Shown here piece by piece: positions 23,931 to 34,061 of a stretch of 64,000 nucleotides of DNA; within the stretch, counting starts at the first letter, position 1, and every line of letters begins with the position of its first letter. The notes beneath the pieces are model-generated. The model saw nothing but the letters and a program-made list of their open reading frames with translations, made no database searches and was not told the DNA's origin. The DNA comes from an uncultured Bacteroidia bacterium. Its GTDB lineage: Bacteria > Bacteroidota > Bacteroidia > Bacteroidales > F082. The DNA is taken from assembly GCA_902801625.1 (NCBI GenBank), contig CADCJI010000001.1, positions 277,233 through 341,232 on the forward strand. The letters run 5' to 3'. The translations under genes and the position numbers were made by a program.

Positions 23931-23989
23931 ACGACTTTTAATGCACTATTATGCACCAAACAAAGTAGTATTACATAAAATTACAAGGT

Positions 23990-26900
23990 ATGTTTAAAAA
24001 TTTACTAATGACCCTTGCCATCGTCCTGGCCACCTGCACGTTGACCATGGCACAAGCGCAAGGAAGACTCAAAGGCAAGATTACCGATGACACAGGAGAA
24101 ACGGTACCATTTGCAAACGTCATTGTTGAAAAAGGCGGTACGCAAGTGGGAGGAACCTCTTCTGACTTTGACGGTAATTATGACATCAACCCGATTCCTC
24201 CGGGAACGTATGACCTCAAGGCGAGCTGTATTGGCTACAATGCCTTCGTTGTGAAGAACATTGTTATCCCTGCCAACAAGATCACCTTCTACGACATCAA
24301 GATGGCCAGTGGAGCTATTAACATTGGTGAAGTCACGGTTGTCGACTACGAAATTCCTTTGATTTCAAAGGATAACACTACGCAAGGTGCCTCCATCACC
24401 TCCGAGGAAATCGCCAAGTTGCCGGTGCGTTCGGCAGAAGGTGTTGCCGCCAGCGTCGGTGGCGTGTTCTCGTCTGACGGTGAGGTCGGTTCCATCCGTG
24501 GTTCGCGTGAAGGTGCCGTCTACTACATCGACGGTGTGAAAGTTATCGGTAGCACGAGCGTGCCTCAAAGCGCCATCGACCAGGTCGATGTTATCTTGGG
24601 TGGTACGCCTGCCATGTATGGTGACGCCATGGGTGGTATCATCAACATGACCACCAAGGGCCCCAGCCGTACTTGGGGTGGCGGTATCGAAGCCGAGTAT
24701 TCGGTTGACGGTTACGGCCATGCGCGCTTGGGTGGTAGCTTGCAAGGACCACTGATCAAGAGCAAGAAGGACGACAAGGAAGCCCTCCTCGGTTTCTTCC
24801 TCGCTTTTGATATCACGCACAACAAGTATGGCTACAGCTCAGCTGTGGGTTACTGGCGTGCTAAAGACGAGTACATGGAAAAGATCAGAACCAATCCTTT
24901 GACTATCGGCATCGGTACTAACGCTACCGCTTCTTATACGACAAGGGATGACCTGTATCACACCCGTTTCCTCAACAACTCGACCAACCAAAGCGTTAAC
25001 TTGACTGGTAAGATCGACGTTCGTACGGGTAAGACCACCAACCTCACCATCGGTGGTTCGATGGTTTTGTCAGGTGGCCACTATCCTGGCGGCCGCAGCC
25101 AGTACTACTTCAATACTGACAAGAACTATCTGGCCAAGTCGGGCACCTATCGTGGTTATGTTCGCTTCACCCAACGCTTCCAGAGTGACCCCAATAGCAC
25201 TTCGTTGGTTTCCAATGTGTACTACAGCATCCAGGCTGACTATTCTCGCTACACCAGCGAATCGGGCGACCCCGACTTGTGGAACAACATCTTTGCCTAT
25301 GGCAACTTGGGTAAGTTCACCACCTATAGAGCTCCTAACGTCCACTTCCAATCAGCAACTGTCGATTCGGTTCTGGTCAATGGCCAATACAAGAACCTCA
25401 GCAACGTGTTCGTGTTGGATAACTTCTACGATACTCTGGTGACCTTTAAGCCCTCTAACTTCAATCCTGATCTGGCTACCTATGCCAACAATTACTTTGA
25501 ACTGTATAAGGACTACGGTGCTGTGGGTTACTACAACAACTTGTCCAATATCATGCTGAATAGCGGTCTGATCAACGGTATGTCACCCAGCTATGTGTAT
25601 GGTATGTATGCAGTGCCTGGAACCATCCAAGATTCCTATGGCAAGGCTGTCAACGACCAGATTGCAGTGAACGTCAACGGTTCAATGACCCTTGGCAGAG
25701 GCGACAACTCTCACGATATCAAGTTAGGTTTCCAATATGAGCAACAAAACAACGCTCAGATGTCGTACAGCTCCAACTACTGGACGCTGATGCGTGACAT
25801 GACCAACTTCCACATCAGAGAGCTCGACCTCGAACACCCCTATGCCAACTCTTATGACGGTCATGTTGATACTGTGCTCTACCACAGACTGTATGACGAT
25901 AAGAGCCAATACACTTTCGACGCCCGTTTGCGTAAAGCCATGGGTCTGCCGGTTGATGGCACGGAGTGGATCTTGATTGATACCTACGATTTTGATAACA
26001 ATACCATTAAATATTACGATGAAAACGGTAAGATGAGAACCGGTAAGGTTGAAGGTGGCCTCGACATGAGCATGTTCGGCGCCGACGAGCTGACCCGCGA
26101 CGGTAACTTCTCAGTTTACTATTATGGCTATAGCTACGATGGTCATAAGAAGTATTCACTGACCGAACGTCCTTCACTCAACGATTTCTTCAACCATCAG
26201 GATTCTGATAAGGTCTTTGATCGCCCGATTGGTGCCCAACAGCCCATCTATATGGCCGGTTACCTCCAAGACAAGTTCGCTTTCAAAGACCTGATCTTCA
26301 ACATCGGTGTCCGTGTCGACCGTTTCGATGCCAACCAGCAAGTGCTGAGAGATCCTTATGTTCTGTATGACTTTAATACCGTTGGCGACATCAAGAATGC
26401 TATAGCCAGTAACAAGCTGAACGAAGGTGACTTCAACTTTGCCGGTGATGTGTCTGATATTTATATTCCTGACAATATCGGTGATGATTACGTTCCTTAT
26501 GTGAACAAGATCAGCGAAATCACTGAAATCGTTGGTTACCGTACGGGTAACACTTGGTACAATGCCGATGGTGTTGAAATCGCCAACCCTGAGGTTCTTG
26601 ACATGGGTACCGGTGTCACACCTTGGGTTAAGAAAGAATATGTGAACATGGAAAACCGTAAGGTTGACATCAACTCCTTCAAGGATTACGATCCCGCTTG
26701 GAGCATCATGCCTCGTATCTCCTTCTCCTTCCCGATTTCCGACGAAGCCTTGTTCTTCGCTCACTACGATGTGTTGACTCAGCGTCCTACCAGTGCCTTC
26801 TACTGCAGCCCGCTGTACTACTACCGCTTCACCGACCTCTCGGGTACGGTTGCTAACCCCAACCTGAAGCCTTCGCAGACCATCGAGTACGAACTCGGTT

Positions 26901-27760
26901 TCACTCAGAAGGTGACCAACACTTCGTCAATGACGATTTCGGCCTACTATCATGAGTTGCGTAACATGATTCAGATGTACCGTTTCAATGGTGCATTCCC
27001 CAAGCCTTACAACTCCTATAGCAATCTCGACTTCGGTACTGTCAAGGGTTTGACAGCCAGCTACGACATGCGTCGTACGAAGAACGCCCGTATCCGTGCC
27101 AGCTACACTTTACAGTATGCCGACATGACCGGTTCTTCGACCTCCACCGCTGCCGCTTTGATTGCCGCTGGTGTGCCTAATCTGAGATCTACCTTCCCGA
27201 CCAATGCTGACCGTCGTCACAGCTTCAACCTGACGCTCGACTATCGTTACAGCAGTGGCAAGGACTATGATGGTCCTACCATCAAGGGTGTCCAGTTCCT
27301 GTCCAACACCGGTTTCGCATTGCAAGTCAATGGTGGTTCGGGTACTCCTTTCACCGCTGCTCGTAACGTGTCGTCACCCATTTCGGGCGGCAACAACCTG
27401 CTGCAAGGTACCTACAACGGTTCCCGTATCCCCGCTTCGTTCCGTTTCGACCTCCGTGTCGACAAGGACTTCGACTTCACCATTGGTGGCAAGGAAGAAG
27501 GCAAGAAGGGTCGCGAAGCTTTCGTGAACGTGTACCTGCAAGTGCTGAACCTCCTCAACTCGAAGAATATCGTTGGCGTGTATAACGCTACCGGTAATCC
27601 CGATGACGACGGTTACCTCTCGGCACCTCAATGGGCTAGTGAAATCAACTCCATGATTGACCCGCAGGCCTACATCCAAATGTATGAACTCTATGTCAAC
27701 AGTGGCGGCAACTACTCAATGCCTCGTCACATCAGAGTTGGTTTGAGCTTCAATTTCTAA
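23990..27760 (+). CDS. TonB-dependent receptor with carboxypeptidase-like regulatory domain
   Basis: 1256 residues with a signal peptide (MFKNLLMTLAIVLATCTLTMAQ). A carboxypeptidase-like domain covers about residues 25-110 (GRLKGKITDDTGETVPFANV). The plug domain covers about 125-235 (LPVRSAEGVAASVGGVFSSD, AVYYIDGVKV, GGTPAMYGDAMGGIINMTTK). A long 22-strand barrel ends in the outer-membrane signal HIRVGLSFNF. It lacks the SusC-specific pairing: the next gene is not susD-like. It should import or gate a large ligand using TonB/ExbBD. It is first in a three-gene operon with a 1511-residue exported protein and a PorV-like barrel. Confidence 0.93.
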   Translation: MFKNLLMTLAIVLATCTLTMAQAQGRLKGKITDDTGETVPFANVIVEKGGTQVGGTSSDFDGNYDINPIPPGTYDLKASCIGYNAFVVKNIVIPANKITFYDIKMASGAINIGEVTVVDYEIPLISKDNTTQGASITSEEIAKLPVRSAEGVAASVGGVFSSDGEVGSIRGSREGAVYYIDGVKVIGSTSVPQSAIDQVDVILGGTPAMYGDAMGGIINMTTKGPSRTWGGGIEAEYSVDGYGHARLGGSLQGPLIKSKKDDKEALLGFFLAFDITHNKYGYSSAVGYWRAKDEYMEKIRTNPLTIGIGTNATASYTTRDDLYHTRFLNNSTNQSVNLTGKIDVRTGKTTNLTIGGSMVLSGGHYPGGRSQYYFNTDKNYLAKSGTYRGYVRFTQRFQSDPNSTSLVSNVYYSIQADYSRYTSESGDPDLWNNIFAYGNLGKFTTYRAPNVHFQSATVDSVLVNGQYKNLSNVFVLDNFYDTLVTFKPSNFNPDLATYANNYFELYKDYGAVGYYNNLSNIMLNSGLINGMSPSYVYGMYAVPGTIQDSYGKAVNDQIAVNVNGSMTLGRGDNSHDIKLGFQYEQQNNAQMSYSSNYWTLMRDMTNFHIRELDLEHPYANSYDGHVDTVLYHRLYDDKSQYTFDARLRKAMGLPVDGTEWILIDTYDFDNNTIKYYDENGKMRTGKVEGGLDMSMFGADELTRDGNFSVYYYGYSYDGHKKYSLTERPSLNDFFNHQDSDKVFDRPIGAQQPIYMAGYLQDKFAFKDLIFNIGVRVDRFDANQQVLRDPYVLYDFNTVGDIKNAIASNKLNEGDFNFAGDVSDIYIPDNIGDDYVPYVNKISEITEIVGYRTGNTWYNADGVEIANPEVLDMGTGVTPWVKKEYVNMENRKVDINSFKDYDPAWSIMPRISFSFPISDEALFFAHYDVLTQRPTSAFYCSPLYYYRFTDLSGTVANPNLKPSQTIEYELGFTQKVTNTSSMTISAYYHELRNMIQMYRFNGAFPKPYNSYSNLDFGTVKGLTASYDMRRTKNARIRASYTLQYADMTGSSTSTAAALIAAGVPNLRSTFPTNADRRHSFNLTLDYRYSSGKDYDGPTIKGVQFLSNTGFALQVNGGSGTPFTAARNVSSPISGGNNLLQGTYNGSRIPASFRFDLRVDKDFDFTIGGKEEGKKGREAFVNVYLQVLNLLNSKNIVGVYNATGNPDDDGYLSAPQWASEINSMIDPQAYIQMYELYVNSGGNYSMPRHIRVGLSFNF

Positions 27761-27797
27761 TAGGAGAGACTATTCATAACGAAAAATTACAAGTATT

Positions 27798-30700
27798 ATG
27801 AAGAATATATTTCGATTTTTGTTAGCGGCGCTGCTCATTGCGGGCGCTGTGACTCCCGGAAAGGCTGAAATGTACAAGTATGGACAAACTGGCAATAATG
27901 GCCAGCGTGCCCAGACCGCAGCCGGATGTACGCCTTCGTCAGCTTTCGAATGGCTCGACATCAACAATGTCAGAACCCGTATCAATGCGGGTGGTGACAT
28001 GTGGTGGGACCTTCCTTCTGGAACAGGCTCCAAGTATTTTATCCCTGCCAACGGTTCTGCTACTTCTCTGTTCGCTGGCTCCCTGTGGATTGCCGGTGTC
28101 GACGTCAACAACCAGTTGAAGTGCGCCGCCTTGCGTTTCCGTCAGGTTGGTAACGACTACTACACTGGCCCTCTGACCGTTGATGGCAAGGCCTCCATTA
28201 CGCCTGAGACCTGCGCCAAGTGGGATAAGATTTACAAGATTACTCGTGCTGAGGTTGACGAATTCCTTGGTGCTTTTGATCCTAACACTGGTAGATTGGC
28301 TGAAGATTATCAGATGCCATCCATCATCAAGAATTGGCCCGCCATGCGTGGTGATGATGATCCGGAAGGCATTGCCCAGTATTTGGCACCTTTCTATGAT
28401 TATGATGGTGATGGTTTGTATAACCCTGAAAACGGTGACTATCCTTACTATGACATCAAAAACGAACTTTGCCATACTAAAGTTCCGACCATGGAAGAAG
28501 AAAAATTTGGCACCATGCACGGCTCCATTTTGGCCGACCAAGTGTTGAAGGGTGACCAGACCTTGTGGTGGATTTTCAACGATAAGGGTGCTGCTCACAC
28601 GGAATCAAAGGGTCAAGCTATTGGTATCGAAGTGCGCGCCCAAGCTTTCGCTTTCGCTACGAACGACGAAATCAACAACATGACGTTCTATAGCTACGAA
28701 ATCATCAACCGTTCCACTTATACCTTGACGGGTACTTACTTCTCGCCTTGGACTGATGTTGACCTTGGTTATGGTTGGGACGACTATGTAGGTTGCGACG
28801 TGGGTCGTGGTCTCGGTTACGGTTACAATGGTTCTGCCGTTGACGGTAGTGGTGAACCTGAAGCCTACGGTGCTCAGCCGCCGGCGTTGGGTATCGACTT
28901 CTTCCAAGGCCCATACATGGATCCCGATGGTATCGACAATCCCAAGTATAACTTTGAAGTTGTGGTTACCTTCGACCACATGGATGGCAACGACTCCATC
29001 TTCACTTACGATACCGTTGGTCAGACCCAAGTGGTTGACTTCAGCATCAATGGTGTGAACTTCGGTAATGGTATCGTCGACGATGAACGTTTCGGTATGC
29101 GTCGTTTCGTGTATCACAACAACAACAGCTCTCAAAATGGTGACCCGGAGACTGCTCCTGAGTACTACAACTACTTGCGTGGTATTTGGAAGAACGGTGC
29201 CAAGATGAGTTATGGTGGTGATGCTTTCCAGACTGACATTGTTGGTCCTGACTGCGACTTCATGTTCCCTGGCGATTCCGACCCGTGGAACTGGGGTACT
29301 GGTGGTAATCCTCCTGGAGGTGGTTTCAATACGAATGGAAAGTACTGGTCAGAAGAACAGTGCGGCAATGCACCTAACGACCGTCGTTTCATGCAGTCGG
29401 CAGGCCCCTTCACTCTGGAACCTGGTGCTGTCAACTACATCACCTTCGGTGTGCCGTGGGCACGTGCCACCTCTGGCGGTGCTTGGGCATCAGTTGAACT
29501 GCTGCGCGTGGTCGACGACAAGTGCCAAGCCTTGTTCGACAACTGCTTCAAGGTTATCGACGGTCCCAGTGCTCCCGATTTGACCATCCGTGAGCTCGAC
29601 CAGAAGCTCATCATCTATCTGTCGAACGGTACGCTCTCCAATAACTATAAGGAGAAATATATTGAACTTGACCCCGAAATCCCTACGGGAAGAACTGATA
29701 ATATTTTGGTAGCTAAGGATACCACTTGGACCTTTGATATTAACGGCGACAGTATTTATCAAGTCCATGAAGAGTATAAAGACTCCACTTATGTTTACGA
29801 CAGATATTATCGCTTTGAAGGTTATAAGGTGTACCAGTTGGCCAACGCTGAAGTTGGTTCCGATGAGTTGAGCAACAACGACAAGGCTCGTCTGGTGTTC
29901 CAATGTGATGTTCGCAATAATGTTGGCCGTCTGCTCAACTACGAATTCGACGAATCGTTGCAGGCCAATGTGCCGAGTCTGAAGGTGAATGGTGGCGATG
30001 CCGGTATCACCCACAGTTTCGTAGTCACCGAAGACGAGTTCTCCATGAGCGACAACCCGACACTTGTCAACCACACACCTTATTATTACACGGCTGTTGC
30101 ATACGCCTACAACAACTATCTGCCCTACAATCAAGATGATGCTCTTGGCCTCTTGGGTCAAAAGAAACCCTATCTTGAAGGCAGATTGAACATTCAGACG
30201 TATACAGCTATTCCTCACAAGACAGTCAATGGTACTGTGTTGCAAGCACAATATGGTGACAGCCCTGCTATTACTCGCGTCGTTGGTTCTGGTAACGGTT
30301 TCAACGAACTTGAGCTGAGCAAAGCTTCTATTGACGAAATTATGAGCAAGCCTATGGCCAATGATTCGACCAACCGTTTTGGTAGTCCCAACTATCCAGC
30401 TTCATATCACCCCACTTATGAGCCAGGTTATGGTCCTATTGACGTGAAGATTATTGACCCGCTGAACGTGAAGTCGCACAGTTATGAACTGGTGTTTGAC
30501 GACATGTATGAGAAATACACTCATCACGTCACTAACAATCCTGATATCAAGGGTGACTCTTCTGTCCGTTTGATCAACAGCTGGTATCTTAAAGATCTCG
30601 ATATGGATAGCATTTTCCATAGCGACACAACTACGATTTTTGACAACGAACAGATGTTCTTGGATCTTGGTATTTCTATCAATGTGACCCAAGTCTATCA

Positions 30701-32333
30701 GTTTGGTCGTATTTGGGCTGGTTGGTATTACAATAAGAAGAATGATGGTACTGTGTGGCAAAAATACGAGACTGTCATTGCCAAAAACAATGGTGTTGTC
30801 GGCTCTTCCATCGAATATACAGATCCTAGTTATCAGTGGATGAGTGGAATCCGCGACATTGATGTGCCTAATTCGTACCTCAACTGGATTCGTTCTGGTA
30901 CGTATCAAGACAAAGACAATGCCTCCAACAACGACTACTCCATGTCTTCGGGATCGAACGACACTGGCGGTAGCAAGCCTTGGGACCCGAACGAGAATTG
31001 GGAGAAGATAGCCAACCGTTCGTGGACAACTCCTCTTTTCGCCACCTCTTGGAGACACACTAGTCATATGGATCCTGGTCCTGTAGCTCCAGGTGGACGT
31101 GTCGACACCGTGTTTAATAAGACTGTCAGTGTTGATATCGTCTTCACTGCCGACAAGAGCAAGTGGACCCGTTGCCCAGTCATTGAAATGTGTATGGATC
31201 CTGCCCTTAGCGAAAATGGCGTAGCTCGCTTCAACTTGCGTAAGCACGCTTCGGTTGACAAGGATGGTAATCCTTACATGATCAAGGATGAAACCAACAA
31301 GGACATTCCGTTTAATATCTGGGACGATGCTGCTAATCCCCAATATGCAAGTACGGACGAAAATGACCCGAACTTCATCGCTCCTCAAGGCATGGGTTGG
31401 TTCCCTGGCTATGTTATTGATGTTGAAAACGGCATTCGTCTGAATGTGGCCTTCGGTGAGGACTCTTATCTGGAGGATCTCGGTGGTCGCGATATGATCT
31501 TCAATCCTGGCAAAGTTCAGAAGGCCACTGCTGAAGACCCGACTGGTCTGTTGCAAGAGTATGACCCGGCTATTTTCCGTGGCTCTGACAATGAACCTGT
31601 CTTTGGTGGTAAGCACTTTGTTTACATCTGGCGTATGGACTCCATCGGTGTGTCGAACTCGGTGCCGTGGAAGCAAATGAAGAACTATGGTTATGACGGT
31701 GGTCAGCTGTTGTTCAATTCATTGAACTATTTCCAGAACATGGTTCCTTCGGCAGCCTTGACCATGACGAGAATTTTCTACAAGTTGGTCATGTGGATTG
31801 GTATGCCTATGGGTATCGAAGGCATGGAATGGTTGCCCGAAGGCAACGAATGCCGTGTCCGTATCCGTCTGGCTAAGCCTTATGCACCTGGTTACGGCTA
31901 TCCGATGCAGGTTCAGAATCCTGATTTGATGATCAACAACCTGAATCCGAAGTACACCTTCAAGATTGAGGGTTGGGATCCTGTCATGAACGATGAAAAG
32001 AAGTCCGATGAAGACCTGAATCTCATCACGGTGGTGCCTAATCCTTACTATGCTTACAATACATACGAAGGCAATGCACTGACCAACAAGGTGAAGATCA
32101 TCAATCTGCCTGATAAGTGTATCGTTTCGATTTACACTTTGAGTGGCACTAAGGTACGTCAGTTCCGTAAGGACAATGAAACAACGAGTATTGAATGGGA
32201 TCTTACGAACTTTGCCAATACGCCTGTGGCCAGTGGCTTCTACTTGATCCACGTCAAGGATTTGACCAGTGGTGGCGAGCGTACCATCAAGTTCTTCGGT
32301 GCCATGCGTCAAGTTGACCTGAACACATTCTAA
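27798..32333 (+). CDS. Very large exported protein of unknown function with C-terminal sorting-like domain
   Basis: 1511 residues with a signal peptide (MKNIFRFLLAALLIAGAVTPGKA). The N-terminal part has NNVRTRINAGGDMWWDL and SLFAGSLWIAGVDVNNQLK, which I associate with large Bacteroidota secreted proteins of unknown function. The sequence is beta-rich, with many Asp/Asn/Gly turns (YDYDGDGLYNPENGDYP recalls a calcium-binding loop). The last ~100 residues (LITVVPNPYYAYNTYEG, IVSIYTLSGTKVRQF, ASGFYLIHVKDLTSGGERTI) form a FlgD/T9SS-like beta-sandwich but end in VDLNTF rather than the usual basic tail. It may be a surface ligand-binding or structural partner of the receptor encoded 37 bases upstream. 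Confidence 0.85.
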   Translation: MKNIFRFLLAALLIAGAVTPGKAEMYKYGQTGNNGQRAQTAAGCTPSSAFEWLDINNVRTRINAGGDMWWDLPSGTGSKYFIPANGSATSLFAGSLWIAGVDVNNQLKCAALRFRQVGNDYYTGPLTVDGKASITPETCAKWDKIYKITRAEVDEFLGAFDPNTGRLAEDYQMPSIIKNWPAMRGDDDPEGIAQYLAPFYDYDGDGLYNPENGDYPYYDIKNELCHTKVPTMEEEKFGTMHGSILADQVLKGDQTLWWIFNDKGAAHTESKGQAIGIEVRAQAFAFATNDEINNMTFYSYEIINRSTYTLTGTYFSPWTDVDLGYGWDDYVGCDVGRGLGYGYNGSAVDGSGEPEAYGAQPPALGIDFFQGPYMDPDGIDNPKYNFEVVVTFDHMDGNDSIFTYDTVGQTQVVDFSINGVNFGNGIVDDERFGMRRFVYHNNNSSQNGDPETAPEYYNYLRGIWKNGAKMSYGGDAFQTDIVGPDCDFMFPGDSDPWNWGTGGNPPGGGFNTNGKYWSEEQCGNAPNDRRFMQSAGPFTLEPGAVNYITFGVPWARATSGGAWASVELLRVVDDKCQALFDNCFKVIDGPSAPDLTIRELDQKLIIYLSNGTLSNNYKEKYIELDPEIPTGRTDNILVAKDTTWTFDINGDSIYQVHEEYKDSTYVYDRYYRFEGYKVYQLANAEVGSDELSNNDKARLVFQCDVRNNVGRLLNYEFDESLQANVPSLKVNGGDAGITHSFVVTEDEFSMSDNPTLVNHTPYYYTAVAYAYNNYLPYNQDDALGLLGQKKPYLEGRLNIQTYTAIPHKTVNGTVLQAQYGDSPAITRVVGSGNGFNELELSKASIDEIMSKPMANDSTNRFGSPNYPASYHPTYEPGYGPIDVKIIDPLNVKSHSYELVFDDMYEKYTHHVTNNPDIKGDSSVRLINSWYLKDLDMDSIFHSDTTTIFDNEQMFLDLGISINVTQVYQFGRIWAGWYYNKKNDGTVWQKYETVIAKNNGVVGSSIEYTDPSYQWMSGIRDIDVPNSYLNWIRSGTYQDKDNASNNDYSMSSGSNDTGGSKPWDPNENWEKIANRSWTTPLFATSWRHTSHMDPGPVAPGGRVDTVFNKTVSVDIVFTADKSKWTRCPVIEMCMDPALSENGVARFNLRKHASVDKDGNPYMIKDETNKDIPFNIWDDAANPQYASTDENDPNFIAPQGMGWFPGYVIDVENGIRLNVAFGEDSYLEDLGGRDMIFNPGKVQKATAEDPTGLLQEYDPAIFRGSDNEPVFGGKHFVYIWRMDSIGVSNSVPWKQMKNYGYDGGQLLFNSLNYFQNMVPSAALTMTRIFYKLVMWIGMPMGIEGMEWLPEGNECRVRIRLAKPYAPGYGYPMQVQNPDLMINNLNPKYTFKIEGWDPVMNDEKKSDEDLNLITVVPNPYYAYNTYEGNALTNKVKIINLPDKCIVSIYTLSGTKVRQFRKDNETTSIEWDLTNFANTPVASGFYLIHVKDLTSGGERTIKFFGAMRQVDLNTF

Positions 32334-32369
32334 TCAAATGTAATTGCTAACCGTAAATAACTTATCATC

Positions 32370-33458
32370 ATGAAGAAATCATTTAGATATATCGTATTGA
32401 GCTTCGTAATCCTATTTGGATTAAGTGCTCCTCAAGCATTTGCAGGAAACAAAGACCGTTCAGGCCAAGCTGGCGCTCCCGAGCTGTTAATCAATCCCTG
32501 GGCCGCTTCGTCGGGCTGGGGCAATGCAGGCATGTCGTTCGTTCATGGCGTGGAAGCCATCTACGGCAATGTGGCTGGCATCAGCTCTTGCCGCACCCTG
32601 GATGTGAACTTTACCCACACCAGCTGGCTGGTTGGTGTGGGTAATGACACCCGCATCTCCTCATTCGGCTTTCTGGCTCGTGTGGGTGAGTCGAGTGTGT
32701 TGGGTCTCTCTTTTATGTCGTTCAGCCTCGGTGAAATTCCGATTACGACTGTAGGAAATCCTGACCCTAACACATTGGGTACCTACAAGCCTAACCTGAT
32801 GAACATCAATTTGTCGTTCGCCAAGGCTTTCTCCAATAGCATCAGCGGTGGTGTCAACTTGAAGATCATCAGCGAGTCCATTAAGGATATGGATGGTGTT
32901 GGTGTGGCCATCGACGCAGGTATCCAGTATGTCACTGGTCCCTTCGACAATATCCACTTCGGTATCACCTTGAAGAACATTGGACCCACCATGAAGTTCT
33001 CTGGCGACGGTCTCTCCCTTAGGGTGTTCATGGACAACACGAGCAACCAGCAGTTCACTATGGTGCAGCGCGTCGACGATTTCGAATTGCCCACTCAGTT
33101 GAGCATCGCAGCCGCCTACGACTTCCTGTTTGCTGAAACCAACAGAATCACCTTGGCTGGTAACTTCTGCTCCAACTCCTTCACCAACGACCAATTCATT
33201 GTCGGTCTGGAGTATGGTTGGAAAGAGATGTTCATGATCCGTGCCGGTTACACCTACGAAAACGGCATCTGGTCGAAGGAAGGCATCCTTTACGATGATG
33301 GCTGCATGAACATCAACCGTGGCCTCAGCGCTGGTATGTCCATCGACGTGCCGGTCTCGAAGAAGGAAGACGCCATGCGTTTTGCTCTGGATTATTCCTA
33401 CAGAGACACCTACACCTATGGTGGCACCCACAGCGTGGGCTTGAGAATTATTTTCTAA
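32370..33458 (+). CDS. PorV/PorQ-family outer-membrane protein
   Basis: 362 residues with a signal peptide (MKKSFRYIVLSFVILFGLSAPQAFA). ELLINPWAASSGWGNAGMSFVHGVEAIYGNVAG at the mature N-terminus is the FadL-fold plug/hatch signature of PorV/PorQ proteins; the barrel ends in Phe (HSVGLRIIF). PorV carries T9SS cargo from the translocon to the attachment complex; PorQ is part of the attachment complex. As third gene behind a TonB receptor and a giant exported protein, this copy is more likely a dedicated export or surface-assembly partner than the housekeeping PorV. Confidence 0.82.
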   Translation: MKKSFRYIVLSFVILFGLSAPQAFAGNKDRSGQAGAPELLINPWAASSGWGNAGMSFVHGVEAIYGNVAGISSCRTLDVNFTHTSWLVGVGNDTRISSFGFLARVGESSVLGLSFMSFSLGEIPITTVGNPDPNTLGTYKPNLMNINLSFAKAFSNSISGGVNLKIISESIKDMDGVGVAIDAGIQYVTGPFDNIHFGITLKNIGPTMKFSGDGLSLRVFMDNTSNQQFTMVQRVDDFELPTQLSIAAAYDFLFAETNRITLAGNFCSNSFTNDQFIVGLEYGWKEMFMIRAGYTYENGIWSKEGILYDDGCMNINRGLSAGMSIDVPVSKKEDAMRFALDYSYRDTYTYGGTHSVGLRIIF

Positions 33459-33485
33459 AACTGGTGTCAGTTTAGAAATAATTCG

Positions 33486-33493
33486 TATCTTTG
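33486..33493 (+). promoter_or_regulatory. -7 element (TATCTTTG) of the greA leader
   Basis: TATCTTTG followed by CAGTCGC, 84 bases before the greA ATG; the leader terminator lies between. Confidence 0.6.
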
Positions 33494-33511
33494 CAGTCGC
33501 AAACCAAAAGA

Positions 33512-33542
33512 AGACCCTTATTTCGGTAAGGGTCTCTTTTTT
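33512..33542 (+). terminator. Intrinsic terminator/attenuator in the greA leader
   Basis: AGACCCTTA pairs with TAAGGGTCT around TTTCGG and is followed by CTTTTTT. It sits between the -7 element at 33486 and the greA start at 33577, so transcripts from that promoter would stop after ~43 bases unless they read through. Confidence 0.75.
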
Positions 33543-33576
33543 GCAACCTGTAATGAAATAATTAAACATAATTACT

Positions 33577-34050
33577 ATGTCAGAAATCAAATACTTTACC
33601 CCAGAAGGGTTACAAAAACTGAAGGACGAACTTGACGACCTGATTCTTCGCGAACGTCCACGCATCGTGCAAGCCATCCAGGAAGCACGCGACAAAGGCG
33701 ACCTCTCTGAAAATGCTGAATATGATGCTGCGAAAGAGGCCCAAGGCCTGCTTGAAGCCAAAATAGCCGAACTGCAAGACCTCATCTTCAATGCCCGTAT
33801 CCTCGATGAGTCGAAGATGGACAACTCGAAGGTGTTGCTCTATTCGACGGTGAAGATCAAAAACACCAAGTCGGGCATGATGATGACTTATGCCATCGTG
33901 CCTGAAAAGGAGGCCAATTTCAAGGAAGGCAAGCTCTCTATCAACTCGCCCATAGGTCAAGGCCTGTTGGGCAAGCAGGTGGGCGACATCGCCGAGATTC
34001 AGGTGCCTGCCGGCAAGGTGCAGTTCGAAGTTGTTGAAATCACCCGTTAA
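33577..34050 (+). CDS. greA: Transcription elongation factor GreA
   Basis: 157 residues. The N-terminal coiled coil (YFTPEGLQKLKDELDDLILR, ARDKGDLSENAEYDAAKEAQ) carries the conserved acidic tip DLSENAEYDAA. The C-terminal FKBP-like domain has VKIKNTKSG and SPIGQGLLGKQVGD. GreA rescues backtracked RNA polymerase by stimulating transcript cleavage. The gene has an unusual leader with promoter and terminator. The HIT gene follows after 11 bases. Confidence 0.97.
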   Translation: MSEIKYFTPEGLQKLKDELDDLILRERPRIVQAIQEARDKGDLSENAEYDAAKEAQGLLEAKIAELQDLIFNARILDESKMDNSKVLLYSTVKIKNTKSGMMMTYAIVPEKEANFKEGKLSINSPIGQGLLGKQVGDIAEIQVPAGKVQFEVVEITR

Positions 34051-34061
34051 TACCTCAAGTC

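Noticed and set aside
23990-33458. SusC/SusD polysaccharide utilisation locus
   Set aside because: The gene after the receptor is not SusD-like and there are no glycoside hydrolases or sensor regulators beside it.
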